64,000 nt of DNA from Membranipora membranacea (taxonomy: Eukaryota; Bryozoa; Gymnolaemata; Cheilostomatida; Membraniporidae). The notes beneath the pieces are model-generated. The model was not told the DNA's origin. It searched no databases and was given only the letters and a program-made list of their open reading frames with translations. This document shows, piece by piece, positions 24,301 through 39,300 of this stretch. The position numbers and the translations under genes were made by a program. The stretch's first letter is position 1. Each line of letters opens with the position of its first letter. The stretch spans positions 8,621,001 through 8,685,000 of the forward strand of contig OU612066.1 in NCBI GenBank assembly GCA_914767715.1, read 5' to 3'.

Positions 24301-27300
24301 CTGTTGAAAACTTGTCAGGTCAAACCATTGACTTAATATAATAGTAGTATATTAAGTCCATGGGTCTTGCTGATGCATGAGAGGAAATCATTGGTGAGGA
24401 ATATAGCAGACGTAATGGGCTGACCAGAGACTACGGATATGTTATCCATAGTCTCCGGGCTGACTTTTAATTATTCACTAACTGCCCACTTCTCTGTTTT
24501 AGTAATTATGAGACTCTGGTACCGAAGGAGCCGCCTATCGTACAGGAAATTACATCAGTACTGAGGGAATGGGGACCTCTACTCAGAAATCTATTTGTGG
24601 TGAGTTATTCCATCAGCATTGAGTGCAACACGATCAACATGGATCAACATGATCAACTTATGTAACATATCTCGGTATTCTAAGTTGTGTTACTCAATTT
24701 TTGCAGACTGTTATTGTAGAGAATGAACTGTGATCAGTTGAAAGATAGAAAGAGTGTGGTACTTCTCACTCAACCAGGTGTTCATGCTAAAATGAGCACT
24801 GTCCAAAACATAAATATTCAAATATGGTACAAATTTAGACATATTGACGTATATAGTTCCAGTTATTGGGTTTCTTTGGTAATGCTAGTTGAATATCAGT
24901 TCACCTTGTTCCGTGTACAAGACGTAGAATACACATTGTAATTTGATGGGATTGATCTGTGAGTGCCTGCGCAATCTCCTGAGAGATGTAATGGATCACA
25001 GATCTACAAGATAAAAGTATCTATCATGCTTGATATGCAGCAGGCATGCTTAGCAGTACATCACTGAGGGAGAAGTAAATTGATGGAATATTAAATTAGT
25101 GTCATAGTTTGACTTTTATCACTAAAACAAAGTACCTGATTGTTTTTGATAAGAATCCTGCTGAGTGGACATCACTTATCCATCCAAACCTTACAACTAA
25201 TCGTGCTAATGATGATAAACAGATTTATTACGTTTGGATGAGTAGTTGAGTGTTATGAGTGGCATGAGCTAGATTTTATAGTACAGTCTGTGTGAAACTC
25301 ATGATCATGGTGATAGCAATCACCTCAAACATCAAGACTTTTGGTTACATAATATTGTGTTTTTCGTCAGTTCCAATACTAACTGAACAGAACTATGATT
25401 ACTACCCATACAAATAGTGAAGGGATGATTTTACTAAGCGGTTGTTGTTTTGGTTTGATGTTTTCATCAGAGTTTGCCATGCACAGCTCAGCAATTCTCT
25501 CTGAACACTGTTGATTGCATTCCTAGAATACATAGAACGGTGGTACTGTGATTATGGTGCTCACTGGTCAGTTTTACCTTGCTCTGTACCTGGCACGAGT
25601 TATTTAACTCACTGTAATGTAATCCCACTATGTGAGGTTCTTATATGCAGCAATCTCTGTTATTTTTCACAGGTCAACCAGATAGAAGAATACAAGACAA
25701 TCCGCAATCTGATGTCACACCTCATCAGTATACGCAGAGATATGATGTCCAAAAAGTTGACAAAGGTAGGTCCTGCAATATTGTCAGTCTGAATGTCAAA
25801 TGGATGATTGTGATAGTATGGTAGATAGGGGAGCATGGGGTGAAAGTTTAAATGACATAAATTGGAAAAGCCTTGCCTTGTCATGTTCATACACCAGTCG
25901 AGGAAGAGGAAAGATACTTTCCTCTCCCTCGACTAGAAATTCTAAGGCTTCTTACAAAAACTCCTCACCTATCCTTCTTACAACGTGTTTGTCAGTGATA
26001 CCGAAATAATTGGAAAGGCATGATCTAAATGGCCCATCCTCCCTCTTAAGTCACAACTTACAAGCTACATTTCGGACACTTTCTCTTTAGACATAAAATA
26101 ATTGTGGACCATTAAACCTTCTTCCAACATCTTTGGACAATGGGACTTGTGCGTTTTGTAAGATTTTTACCTCAACCACTTGTTTGAGAGAATGATAGTT
26201 GGTCTACTTGCATAAATAGTTGTCACAAGCCATGGGTGATGTCAAGGTACTTTGATACTAGTTCTAAATCAAGATTCACTGAGCAGAAAATTACCCTAAT
26301 TTACAACCTGTAATGCAGTTATTACTCATTAAATAATATTAGAAAATTGACACTTCTTGTGAATTGGTAATTATTCTAGTTCACTCACTATGCTTTGTTT
26401 TGACTCATTGTAATAGTCTAAGCTGTCTAGTGTCTGCCCTATTGTTTCAAGTAATTTACACCTCAAAAGTGTCCTGCCCCTTTGTGCAGGTTAACCAAAT
26501 GTTCAAGCTTTTTTGTTGGCCTTGGCGTATGTACTCATAATGATTTGCAGTTACGTGTGCTGTTGAACAGTGACCTTGGCCTTTCAATTTATGAAGATGC
26601 TTTACCTCACATGGGGATGGCCTAGAACAAGTTTGATCCAATTTGCCTGCATTCTAGTTGCTCCCCTTCCGCTGGTAACGCCACAGACCAGTTGAGCGGG
26701 AGCTACTCCGAATGCAGGCAAATAAACCAGGTCCCTAGTCTAAGAATGTCCAGCTACTGCTCATCCTATCTTGCTCCTGTAACCGTCCCATCCTAGAGAA
26801 AGCAGCCCTTGGCTGAAATATTTATGTCAATGTATTTTGTGTTTTGTAGGATGACTTTCGACAAAAGCAAAAAGAAGCAACTACCAAAATAGACTCTGGT
26901 AATATGTAAGTAACGTAACCAATTTATATTGAGTCAGCGTGGATAATCGAGGAGTGCATCGTCCTGATGGCATAAGGCCAATAGTGTTTTTTGTAACAAC
27001 ACTAGGAAGGTTCGGAGATTTTGAGTCTGCACCTAGTATCTAAGCCAAAATGATTAATATGGTATTGAGGTATTGATTTATGACTTGCAAAATACTGAAG
27101 GTGACAGCTTTCCTAAAAAAAGCTCAATGCCTTATCGTAGTGAGGTGTCTATTTTCTCTCCGACTCACCTTGTGCATCTCAAATATAACTTACATTTATA
27201 TGTAATTATGTTGCCTTCAATGACATGGGTCCCATGTCAGAGCAATTTACCTTTACCCATTGATATATATTATGTATATTATATACATTATTGTTATTTT

Positions 27301-30300
27301 TTATATTATATTATATTATTCAAATCAATACCTTTACCCATCTCATCTACTGACAGGTTACTTCAGCTGGACCTAACTGTTAGAGATGAAGAGAGCGAGG
27401 TTATTAACTCTGAGTCTATTGGTGCTATCGAGCTCTTCAGAGTACATCGACATACCGTAAAACGCAACGCTAAACGACAGAAGCTTCCAGATAATCGAGC
27501 GACGCAACGCCACTCCCTCAACTTGTTTATCAGTGTGTGCAATGTAATATGTCGAGTAGGGGACGAAGCCGATGTTATAATGGCACTATATGACAGCAAG
27601 CAAGGAAGATTTTTCAGGTACATATTGAAACAACAGCCTGCCCTTGCTTATAACACCCATGTACCAAATGCCGCCATGTTGTTGTTTTGAGGGAGTCGTC
27701 TGCCCCTATTTGTGGCTAAGTTGCAAACTTGTGTTAGGATTGTTCAGTTGAAACGCCATGTTCTCTTAATTTGGCAGCGGATACATCGGTAAATGATAGA
27801 GGATAATCTCTCTTATCCTGATGTTTATGAAAACCATTAGATAATGAGATAGTTTCACTGATGATGTATATTCATGTACTTTTATTGCCTTTAGTGAGAA
27901 TTATGTGATAAGATGGAGTCAGAAAGGTTTACCCAAGGATCTGGATTTGCTCAACAATCTAAGAGTTCTCTTCTCCGTATGTTTATATCATTTTATTATT
28001 AACATCCTTGTATCTCAAACTCAAACGATTACAACTGTGCAATAAAGGACAGTAGCTCCACATGTGGCTCAAACTTGAGCTGATTGCTTCGCTACAAGAT
28101 TTATCATAAATTTCCCGTGATGAGGGGGCTTTGACAATTATCATCTTCCTCATTCTAACCCGCATAATATGTATTTCTAGAAATAAGAGGATTACAACAT
28201 TCCGTATCTTACCAATTTTAAAATAAGTAATAACATTAATATGCAATATTTACAGGATTTGGGCAGTAAGGACCTGAAGACTAACAGAGGTAGCGTATAC
28301 CTGGTGTGTCAGGTAGTGAGGTTAGGAGGAATGAATCCTCCTAATGAGAACGAGACCAGGCTCACCAAAGTCAAGAACATACTCAGACGGCCGTTTGGTG
28401 TGGCCGCACTGGATGTCACAAGCATACTCAATGGCAGCATCAACCCAGACGAAGACAAACAGCACTTTGTACCGATTCTACCGTGAGTCTGAGATTATGT
28501 ACATATACTTGAATCGCAAGCATGTAATTATAAAGCAAATGTCATTGAGGAAGAGTTGAATGATTTTTTTATCTTCTCAAAACCTGCTTCAGCTGAGAAA
28601 CAGCCTGACGGGTGGCCTGGGTTAGCTGTAACTTACAGAAGAAGGGTGTCGATTGAATATTTTAAGATGAACTAGTTCCTTACCGATCAAACTTCCCCTC
28701 GGTTGCTAGGTTTTGTCAGAGAGCAGCCCCATATACTAGAGTATACTATACTTAGAACTAGACTTACAAGCCCCCATCTCCCGGTTTCTCTTTTAGATGT
28801 AACAGAAATGATTCTCTGGAGTCTGTGATAAAAGACGCTGTGAAAGCTGAAGAGGTCGACCAGAGAGTGCACAAGGGTCAAGGTTTGTCTTATTTTAATG
28901 ATAACCCTCCGTTATTAATGTCACTAATCAGAACCATGCGATGAAGATCGGTGTCCAACTTTGTATGTGTATTTGCGAAATACTAAAGGGATTGTAATAG
29001 CAGTTGTACCAAGATGGTTATTCCAAGACAAATATTATCATAGAGGACAACTCCTGACACAATCCTAAATATGTATCTTGTTCACATTGACCTCGACCAA
29101 GGAGAACTCCTTGCCTCGACACAGTGTGCAAGTGAATAGTTGTGTATAATGCACATGTGTGTTTGTGTATCTGCAGGTATATGGGTGTCAGTGCGATTAC
29201 TGGATGGAGACCTGAAGCAGGTTAAGGAGGCATATCCTCATCTCATAGTCGGAAACACGATAGTAGCCAGAAAAATGGGCTTCCCTGAAGTTATCATGCC
29301 ATGTGAGTATCATGATGTCACAATCAGTAACTTTAAATGCAAGATATGTATATCCATAGACTTGAGAAAAGTTTGTTATTAAGTCTATGGTATATCTTAC
29401 TGATGTATTCTGAGGTTGTTAAATGTGACATTGAATTGTTTTGGTTGTTGTGAACCATGCGCACAGTGTGAAATTTTATGGTTTCTTTGTCATTATTTTG
29501 ATGAATTTGTAAAATATACCGGTGTTGTTGACACTGATTTAGTAGGATTGCCTGATCTTACTAGAAAACCTGTATATGTATATAATTCCCCAGGGCACAA
29601 AAACTAATCCATCAAAAAGAAATCTGTATTAAGCTCTTGTAGGAGTGTTTATCCCTGGATTAAGTCTGATATCCACTATAGAGTTTTAAAGACGCGTAAT
29701 ACTCTCATTTTTCTTCCAACCTTGTTAACGCTCTAGTCAAGCTCTCAAGTACACTTGTAATGAATTGCCGCTACTGAGTAAATGTGTTAGTTCACCAACC
29801 CTGTCCGATATGTATCATGTGTGTCTCTTTTTAAACTCACCTAACCATGTAATGTATCACCATAATACACATCGTAATACACTGTGTGATGTGATCGTTT
29901 GTCAGACCACTTTGACTACATACCTGTTGGTTAGTATTGCGGAGTTTGTAAAGCAGCAATCAGCATCCTATGCATGTACACTCACAGTTAGTTTAATGTA
30001 AGATTAGCGGAGACATCCAATTTTCTAGTTTCATGCCTTAATTTTTTGTGAGGCGTTATTTTCTGGAAATTGAGCATCAAAATATGATCACTACATTTCT
30101 TTTACGGGAAAATTTGATGTAGAAAATACATAGCTCTCGTTGGATTAAGGTGTATTAACGTTTTTAGTATTGCATTCAGCCTTAGATGCGCACAGCACTA
30201 ACATATTTGTACGTTACCTAACCTTAGCATAAGAATACTCCCCTCCAGAAATGTCCCTATAGAGTCACCACTTACAAGTCAATGGTCTGCACTAAAAATG

Positions 30301-33300
30301 GCTTCAATTTGAGGCGCTGATGCAATTTTCCTCTATTTCCTCTATAAGCATGTGGCGGGTTTCATATGTAACAATCACCAACCACAGTAGCATGTGTGCA
30401 AAGGACTACTAATGATTAACAGGAACTTTCACAAGATGTCAACAGACTAATTGGCAGCTATAAATAGATACATTGATGTTAAGTGTGGTCCTCTGTGTTT
30501 CAAAAGGCAAGTGGGAGACAACAGTAGATTTGTTAGATGTTTCTATTTGGAAGGAAGCTTTGGATGTTTATACAAAAGATTTCTTTCATTTTCTGTTTCC
30601 TACCGACGATAATTTTGCAAAGACAGGGAAGCATCATGGTTACTGCTAACAGAAATAAATGGTTGTCGTCTCTGCTATGTAGATACATGAGCAGACAACT
30701 CAAAAATCACTGAACAGTTATAACTTGCTGATTCTGTGCTGGTTTAGGCCAAAGAGTTATTACATATTCTATAAAACTCTATGGTTTAGGCTTATGTGGA
30801 AATTAATCTACAATTCCTCGGCACCCATTCACTACCTGTAACATGTGGATCCTCCACCTTTTTTTCAGCTGATGTACGAAATGATTTCTATGTGACTATA
30901 AACAGTGGAGACTTCAGACAAGGGGGAATCACTACTGGTGAGAGGAATATTGAGATCACAATGGAAGTGTGCAGCAGAGATGGAAAACCTCTCGGAGTAA
31001 GTATAATCATCTCCTTTGCTAGGCTTCAAAACTAATTATCCTGTGCGCCACAATACAAGCGATGATTACAACCTGATTACTGACTGATCTCCACCGGTAT
31101 AGCGTATCCCAATACTCACAAAATTTCCTTCAAATTATGCACTTCTCTCTTGAAATAAAATATCCTGGCAGACCCCACCACTACCAATTCTTGAACTATG
31201 TGGTACTGGTGCCGTCAGAGTGAGATCTGTCCCCGATTACCGATGGTGAACTATTTTCCCTTCTTGCTCTAATATTTTGCAATTTTTATTGCATTTTCTT
31301 GTTCAGCGGCAATGATAATATTCCCAATTTCGCGTCTTTGAACTATCAGCATGATATTTAGCCTTTTAGCCTGCCTCTCACTTTTAAATTTGTTTCCTGA
31401 GTGCTAGATCCTAATTTAAATCTGATAAATAGTGAAGTTTATTTATATCGTGCCAATGATTACACCAGATTCGTAAGGACTTAGTAGTCCAGGGTCGACA
31501 TTCCATGGAAGTGCCTGAAAACCCTGAAATTACTCATGTAAGTAAAACCACAGCATCACATTGGAGCGACCGCGGCGGCAAATCTAAATTTTTTGTAACT
31601 TTGATTTGAAAAAATCATAGACATATTAAAACTTGTATTTATATGTTTATGGAATATATATATCAATCATTTGCTCGCCTGGTTCTCTGATGTTATGCTG
31701 TGGTGAAGCCAGTTGTACAAAATTCTAATGCTTGTTTGGTTTGGATCACACGCCTGCACATGATTTAGTGGTTGGCTTAGCTTGGTGATTGGTATCAACT
31801 TGTTTCTCTCTACTAAATAAATCTTTACTAATTTTGTATTCAATGATTGTACCATAGACATAATATATAATATATCATAAATAGTATATATATATATATA
31901 TATATAATTTATTGTATTCTAATATATATATATACTATATATTATATTATTATATTACATATTCAGTCTATGGTTTGTTCACTGTGCATCATCCATTTTG
32001 TTTGCTGAATCAAGTTGATACCAAGCACCCTTTTCATTATTTGCCTGCTTTGAGTTCCTTTTTCCCATTAAAACTGTTCCTCGTATCAGTTCCCTATTTC
32101 TGACCTTTCACCCCTTTCAGCTCACATTGTATGTACAACACTTAGTTTGCGTCAGAAGCAGCTATCGAATAGATGGTTCCCTCATGTGTAATGCATGCAC
32201 AGGACTGGGTTATTTTAAAACCATGTTTGCAAAAAATCACTGGTTATTGAAAAAGCTGAGTTACTTTGGATTTGCAATGGTCTTGAATATATATTGGGCT
32301 AGATTTTTCGCAAATTTGAAAAAAGAAGTTACAAAAGTTGTTGTCTGCACATACTTTTCCACTATATGTGTTGATACATTTACCTTGAAACTATACATTT
32401 CATAGCACAAATTCTTAGTAAATAGCAATTAAATGGCTGCACAAAAATAACATTGGAAAAATCTAATGCTGAACTCCTAGCCTTGTCACACAGCTCCTTA
32501 TTTGTTTTACCCTCCAAAACAAATAAGTAGCTGTGTGACAAGGCTACTATAATGCTTGTTGTCAATAAGGTTTTAGGAGGCCGTGACCTTTCTGATATTG
32601 TTGCTGTGTTCTTACAGAATGTGATATCTATGGGAGGAGGCGCAGAGCTTCAGTCAGAGTATAAATCTGTGATATATAAGCATCAGGACGCTCCAGGCTG
32701 GTACGAGACCTTCAAAATAGCTGTGCCTATAGAAGAATTCTACAACTGTCACCTCAAATTCACATTCAAACACATCAGTGGCAATGAAGGTATAGTTATG
32801 CATACTATCTCCCTCATCCATACGTGTCCTATGTTTCTAGCTTGATCCAATTTGTTTGTCAGTCAAAGAAGAGCATATACCTTACAGGATGAAAATATTT
32901 AATAAATTAAATTTAGTAACCAGGCCAATAACTGTTGATCTCACAGGTAACATAGGCTCTAAATGTGAAATTGCCAAAATATGATAACTAACAGAATTAA
33001 TGCAGATTGAATATTCTTCCAATGAAATAGGAATGACATTTTTTATCTTGAAGGATATCTGTATTGTATCGGTAAGTTTATTGAATGGAATGACATTGTA
33101 AGTTACAGTTTAAACTTGCTTGACAGAACTCATCGCAAACTTGACTGATGTTTGTTTATACTCGCGGTAGCCTAACGGAGCACCTGTTTATCTCATTTTT
33201 CTCTGATTATCTTTTTGTAGCCAAGATAGGAACTAAGGATAACAAGCCGTTTGCCATCTCTCATGTGTCGTCTATAAGCCAGGACCAGACAACTCTAGCA

Positions 33301-36300
33301 GACGGTGATCACAGCTTACTCGTCTATTCTGTAAGCAGATCCGGCTTACTTTGTCGTAATTTAGTATCAGTACATTTATTAGTTATAACCATAAACGTAT
33401 AAATACTTATTAATACTTATTTATATGTTTATGGTCATAACAAAGATTAAAATGGAGGGAAGCACTGCCACAAATATCCTTATAGTCCTTATAATAGTCC
33501 TTATAATCCAGTTGTGATGGGTCCGGGAAAAGTAGGATGCATCCGTGATATTAATAATTACTTCCTTGGGTATGCAGTCAGCTGTCATAAACTTAATAGG
33601 GAAGGACCACCTCAAGCAGAGGCATTGACGTTGGCTGTAGACAATAATACCTCATTATTGAAATGATTCAGCAAATTGTAGAAGGTAAAGGATTAGATTT
33701 TAACCTGATTCTCTTGACAGCTGTCGCAGGATGGCCAATATTTCTTTCGCTGGAAACTGCTATCTCATCTTACTCTCTTATTCTCTTACTCGCATTTCAG
33801 ATTGACAATAAGAAATCTAATGATATGCTGGCATACCTCAGTCTACCATCTATGAGCTCTGAACTGGATAAGGACAGGGGAGATAAAGACAAGAATAACA
33901 AGGTCATCAGCCGCGGCCCGTATACACTGGCTAAAAATAACTCATTCCAGATATCCACTCTCGCCTGCTCAACTAAGCTCACTCATAACGGTAAAGAAAC
34001 TGACGCATATTTTGTGATCATCTATAAAATTATTGAATCATCAGAGTTATTTTCTCAATTCAATCTACTCTTGCGTAAAACAATAATTATTATTAGTTAT
34101 TACACGATTTCATTGAGAGTTCTATATAAGAATGTTATAAACACAAGTATTAATGAAAGTATTAAAAAAAAGAAGAAGATGACAAGTTACTAACCTCATA
34201 ACCAAACAAATATATATATGCCTTAAGAATGAGACCTCACATATGTAGAGTAGGTTATACTTTATGTGATTGATTAACAAACATTACTGACTGATAAAAT
34301 TCGATTTAAAAATTTAGATTAACTGTAGTTGGTCCTATATTTTGGTTGCTGTACTACTATGTGGATTAATAACTACTATTATTTAGACCACTGCTGCCAC
34401 TCAGCCAAATGTGTGCTTACAGAATTCTGGATAGCTCAAAACTAACAAAATGAGGCTGCAATCTCAGCAATGTCACCTAATGAGCAAATAATTTGCACAA
34501 ACTGATCGCCACAATTAGGGTATGAAATTATTTGCCCATTAGGTGACAATTATGAGATTTAAGTCTCAATTAATTATCTTGGAGCTATGCAGAATTCAAC
34601 GAGCACAACTTTGCATGAGTGGCAGCAGTATTTTAATAACTGCCCATCAATAATTGTTATGATCATTTGTACTTATAGTTGATTTGCTGGGATTGTTGAA
34701 CTGGAAGGCTAACCCTGCCGCTGTCCCGATGCATCTGAAGAACCTAACAAAGGTAGACGGAGAGGAGATAGTAAAGTTCTTACAGGATACACTAGACGCT
34801 CTCTTCAGTATACTCATGCAAAACTCTGACTGTGGAACCTATGATCAGCCCGTGTTTGATGCCCTGGTGAGTAATTGTGTGTGATTGCTGAGTAGGCTGT
34901 GAGAGCAAAGAAATTAAATATGAATTTTTTCAATAAAATTTTTAGATAATTTAGATAATAATATTAATAACAATAATAATGATTGGTGTATTTATATACC
35001 TCTTAATGTAAGCCACAATTAGTACTTCTAAGCGGTTTTACACCATATCTTTACCGTCTGGTATTGTGGCAACATTAAAACAAATCCAAGATTCTGCTGT
35101 AAAATGTCAGGCGGTAGCAATACTGCGTTGAGGACAGCCTTTATGGACGGTCAAGAGTTCTTCCTGTTTTCACCAATCAATTCGTCTATTTGTGCATAAT
35201 ATTCATACATAATTATATTTTAGATATTTGTTATCGGATTGATTGGTGATAGAAAATATCTACAGTTTAAATCAGTATTAGATCTGTATATCAAGGAGAC
35301 GTTCTGTGCCACTCTTGCCTATTCGTGAGTAAAATTAAACTAGCATTGTGTAAAGTTTATATGATATCAATAAATGCATGGGACAGCGGGACAGCGGGAA
35401 AGGTTGCTAAATATGCAATTTTAATTTAGCCCTCGACCGCTTGATAATTAATTGTGTCATTTTTTAAATTCAAATTGTGGCGGTCTTTCTGGTATTTCTT
35501 CTGTATATTAGTTTCTTGACATGAAGTGAAGGGAAGGCAGTGGAAACTCCATGTATTGACTACATAATCAACAGATGTTTACTATGGTAAAAATATCCTT
35601 CAGCATTTGTCCATAATATAATATGTTGATATAATATTTGTTGCAGAAAACTGACAGCTGTGTTGAAACACTATATAGATGAGGTGGAGCTCACACAGAA
35701 CCATGATATTCTATACAGAGCATTCAAATCTATAGTCTACCTCATGAAACTCATCATTAAATCATGGGTTCAGTTCTCCGGGTAAGATTACAACAAACCT
35801 AACTCTAACGTTATCTCATAATATATCTCCGGTTAGTCGGGGTGAGGAAAAATTTTGACACCAATGAGAAGTTTCCTCAATCACTTTCCCATCGACGCTA
35901 CTTTCAACTCATCAGAGTAATTATCCATTAATTGTCCTCGGGTTATTCTCTGATCAATCTCTATTCTGATGTTTATGCCATTACCTTCACCTGTCCTAAC
36001 ATCCTGTATTATAATATTTTTGATCAAGAACTATTCGTCTGACATTAAAGGTGATTATGTTTGAGCCCTTGGCAAGTCTGTAGATAAAAATAGGTAAAAT
36101 ACATGTACTCAATGCATTCAAATCAAGGAATTTTGTAAACTTTCCTAACTCGTAATCCAATGTGAAAGTAATTGAGTCGAGTTTCACTTAAATTTATTTT
36201 GAAAAATAAAAACATTTAAATAGTATTTATATGTTTATGGAAAATACCTACAGTAATCTGCAGCCCTATCAACTTTGCCCCGAACCAAACTCCAAATATT

Positions 36301-39300
36301 TGAATGATTGCTGCTCTTCTTATTCAGATTGAATGACAATAAAGGAGCCGTTCAGTTTCAGAGATCGATGACGCAGCTGTTCCAGGCTATTGCAGATATG
36401 ATGTGCTATACTTCCAATGAGACACTGAAAATACAGGTAAGTCAGCTATTATGGATAAACAGTGATATAATAGCACTATTTCATCACTTTGATACCTGCT
36501 ATACCTTCGCCATCGAAAAGATCTCTTCCAAGACAGCAACCTAATTTAATAAAATAATGACAGCCAAAAGAGAAAGGGTTTGACACTTCTACCCTTGGAG
36601 CTTTATTGCCAGTTTATGATTTATCCGCATTTCTGGGGTCATCCATGCTTAAAATTTATGTGAAAATTCTGATACTGTACTCACTATGCTATGATGAATC
36701 AAGGGTGTCTTGTTCTATTTTTTTTTACTTCATTCAAATCACCCAGTTGTGCTAATTATTTCTCAAATCTTGCAGGGTGCTGCTCTGAAGTTCTTGCCAG
36801 GAGTTATTCCAGACATCATCAATGATGTAGTTCTGGACAGGAATGAGTTCGCTCAGCTGCTTATAAAGATGATCTGTAATATCCCCAGGGATCGTCTGTC
36901 CAATCAGAAGCTAGTCTGTATCCTCGACATTGTCAACAGTCCTCTCTTCAAGTTTGCCGGTACGCCCACTAGTTTGTAGTAATGATGTATATTTTGGGAC
37001 TGATTCTAAACTGAGCTTGAGGTCCTATGAGTATGCAGTCTAAGTGCTCCAAAATTGTCGGGCTAGATGGTAGAAGCATTTTATTATCAACAATCTTCCT
37101 AGCGGGTGGGGAAGTGGTTGATGATGAAATGCTACTACCAGCTATCCCGACACAGTTTAAGCGCTTAAACTAATGAGGATGCAAGGGAACAGTATGTCAA
37201 AATAGGAGTCCTGCTGATATTGTTAGAAAGGAAGTGACAAATTTGACATGAGATGTTGAGAAACAGACTCCTGTTAATATTGTGCGAGTCAAAAAAAGTT
37301 GATATTGCCGTTAACTTCGTGTTCCATTTTATAGTAGGTGTCAATATTTATTTATATATTATTTGATACAGAGCCCCGGCGCACGCTGATGATCATGATT
37401 GTCGACCACATAGACACGGAGATCACCAATCAGACCAAGGATCTGGATATCTGTGCTAAGATAGTATCTGATATAATACATCAGATATATACAGTGGGAG
37501 GGGCCGCACAGGAGGACCTAACTCTGCTCTTCACTCACAAAGATCTACTGAGAACCACAATACAGACTGTTATCAATATGGACCGCAAGAATGAGCTCGT
37601 CGTATGTCTAATTTAATGGTTTTTTTCTGGTTATCTACTGGGGTTTCAATTTTGTTTAGTGCCAACAATGTCCGATTTTCCATCAGACACTTCTATATTT
37701 CATGATCTGTGATGATTTCTGCATGCTTTCTTCATCACTGATATCTAGCAAAATTAGGAGTATTCACTTTATATCCAATGTTACTTCCTTGTCATAGGCT
37801 ATAATGTTTAAATTGTTTCTATTATTTTCTTTTAACAGCAAGACTACGCTGCCATTATGATAGCGATGTTACGCCAGATGACGGACAGCCACTATAGTCT
37901 GTATCTACAGAATATTCCAGAGTCTGAGTACGCAGTCACATTCCAAAATTTGGCTGACTTCCTTACAGAAATCATACTCGTCTTCAAAGATCTTATCACA
38001 AGCTGTGTGTTCCCTTCTGACTGGAATGAGATGATTATGGTGCAAAACCAAGTGTTCCTCAAAGTATGTCTTCATGGTCTCATCACAGGGAAATGTAGCT
38101 AAAAGTGCTCTACATATCTTAAAACTAATTTTAAATCTGCAATTCCTTCCTGAGGTGATATAGTTGATGAGCTTGTGACTTTACTGTTAGGATCTGATCA
38201 GGTTTGGAGTTATTCTACCGCTGCCAAATAAAGGGGGCACAACTCATAAAATTCTCTGTCCCTTCTGAAATTCACAAAGCCTTTTGAAATTGTAACAGTT
38301 ATTATAGGTCGGCACTATGCTTTTGTGTGAACACCATAGACATGTGTTTTGTCTATGGCGCACACATTGACAATTTTATATCCCTCTTTAGTTGGTCTCA
38401 TTAATGTTGTGATTTCTGTTTACTAGGCATTGAGATGTTTTTCGCAGACCATCAAAGAGAGGTTTTCCAATCCGTTTGAGCAACAGCTGTGGAATAACTT
38501 CTTTCATTGCGCCATCTCATTCCTCACTCAGGGAGCTCTGCAACTTGAGAATTTCTCATCTGCTAAGAAAAGGAAAATCATTGCAAGGTAAATAATGAAA
38601 CATTTACCAATCGATAGGGGAGAGTCAAAAATTGAGAAGTTACGCAGTGTCTCTTGTGGACAGGACACTCTTTGGTTTTTTTACTGGAATCTATTACTTA
38701 ATATTTAAATTTATTGGATGAAGATGATTAAATTGATGCAAAACTAGTTTTCTCATATCCATAATGTATACTATACCAGAATGATCAGTTTTCGTTGATA
38801 TTTTGTAGGTACGGAGACATGAGGAGACAGATGGGATTCGAGATTCGGTCCATGTGGTCAAATCTAGGTGAGGGATGTCATGGCACAATATTTAAAGAAA
38901 ATGTTTTACACTAAAATAAAATTGCAATATCTACTGCTGCTCGCACTCACCTTGGGCAGTAAATTATATGTCATTTATGGCAAAAAACTTTGTGACGCTG
39001 CTTATTGCTGACCAATTTTGTGCAAAGATAATGAAAAGACCTCTGTAAAAGTGTGATGATTGATTTGACTTTTTCTCGAAATTCACACTAGGACATATAT
39101 ATAGCATCCTTCTCATATTCATAGTATAAATATAATGAATTTTGACTTGAGTTGTTATTTTCTCTTTTATTAACAGGTCAGAACAAGATAAGATTCATCC
39201 CAGGTTTAGTTGGACCTTTTCTGGAGATGACTCTGATTCCAGAGATTGGTGAGTTGTATACTTTATGTATGTATGTGTATGTATAGTGTTTAATGTATCT

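Noticed and set aside
27073-27690. 205-codon frame covering DOCK exon 7
   Set aside because: Only 27357-27617 is exon; the upstream part is open intron with a clear acceptor at the boundary.
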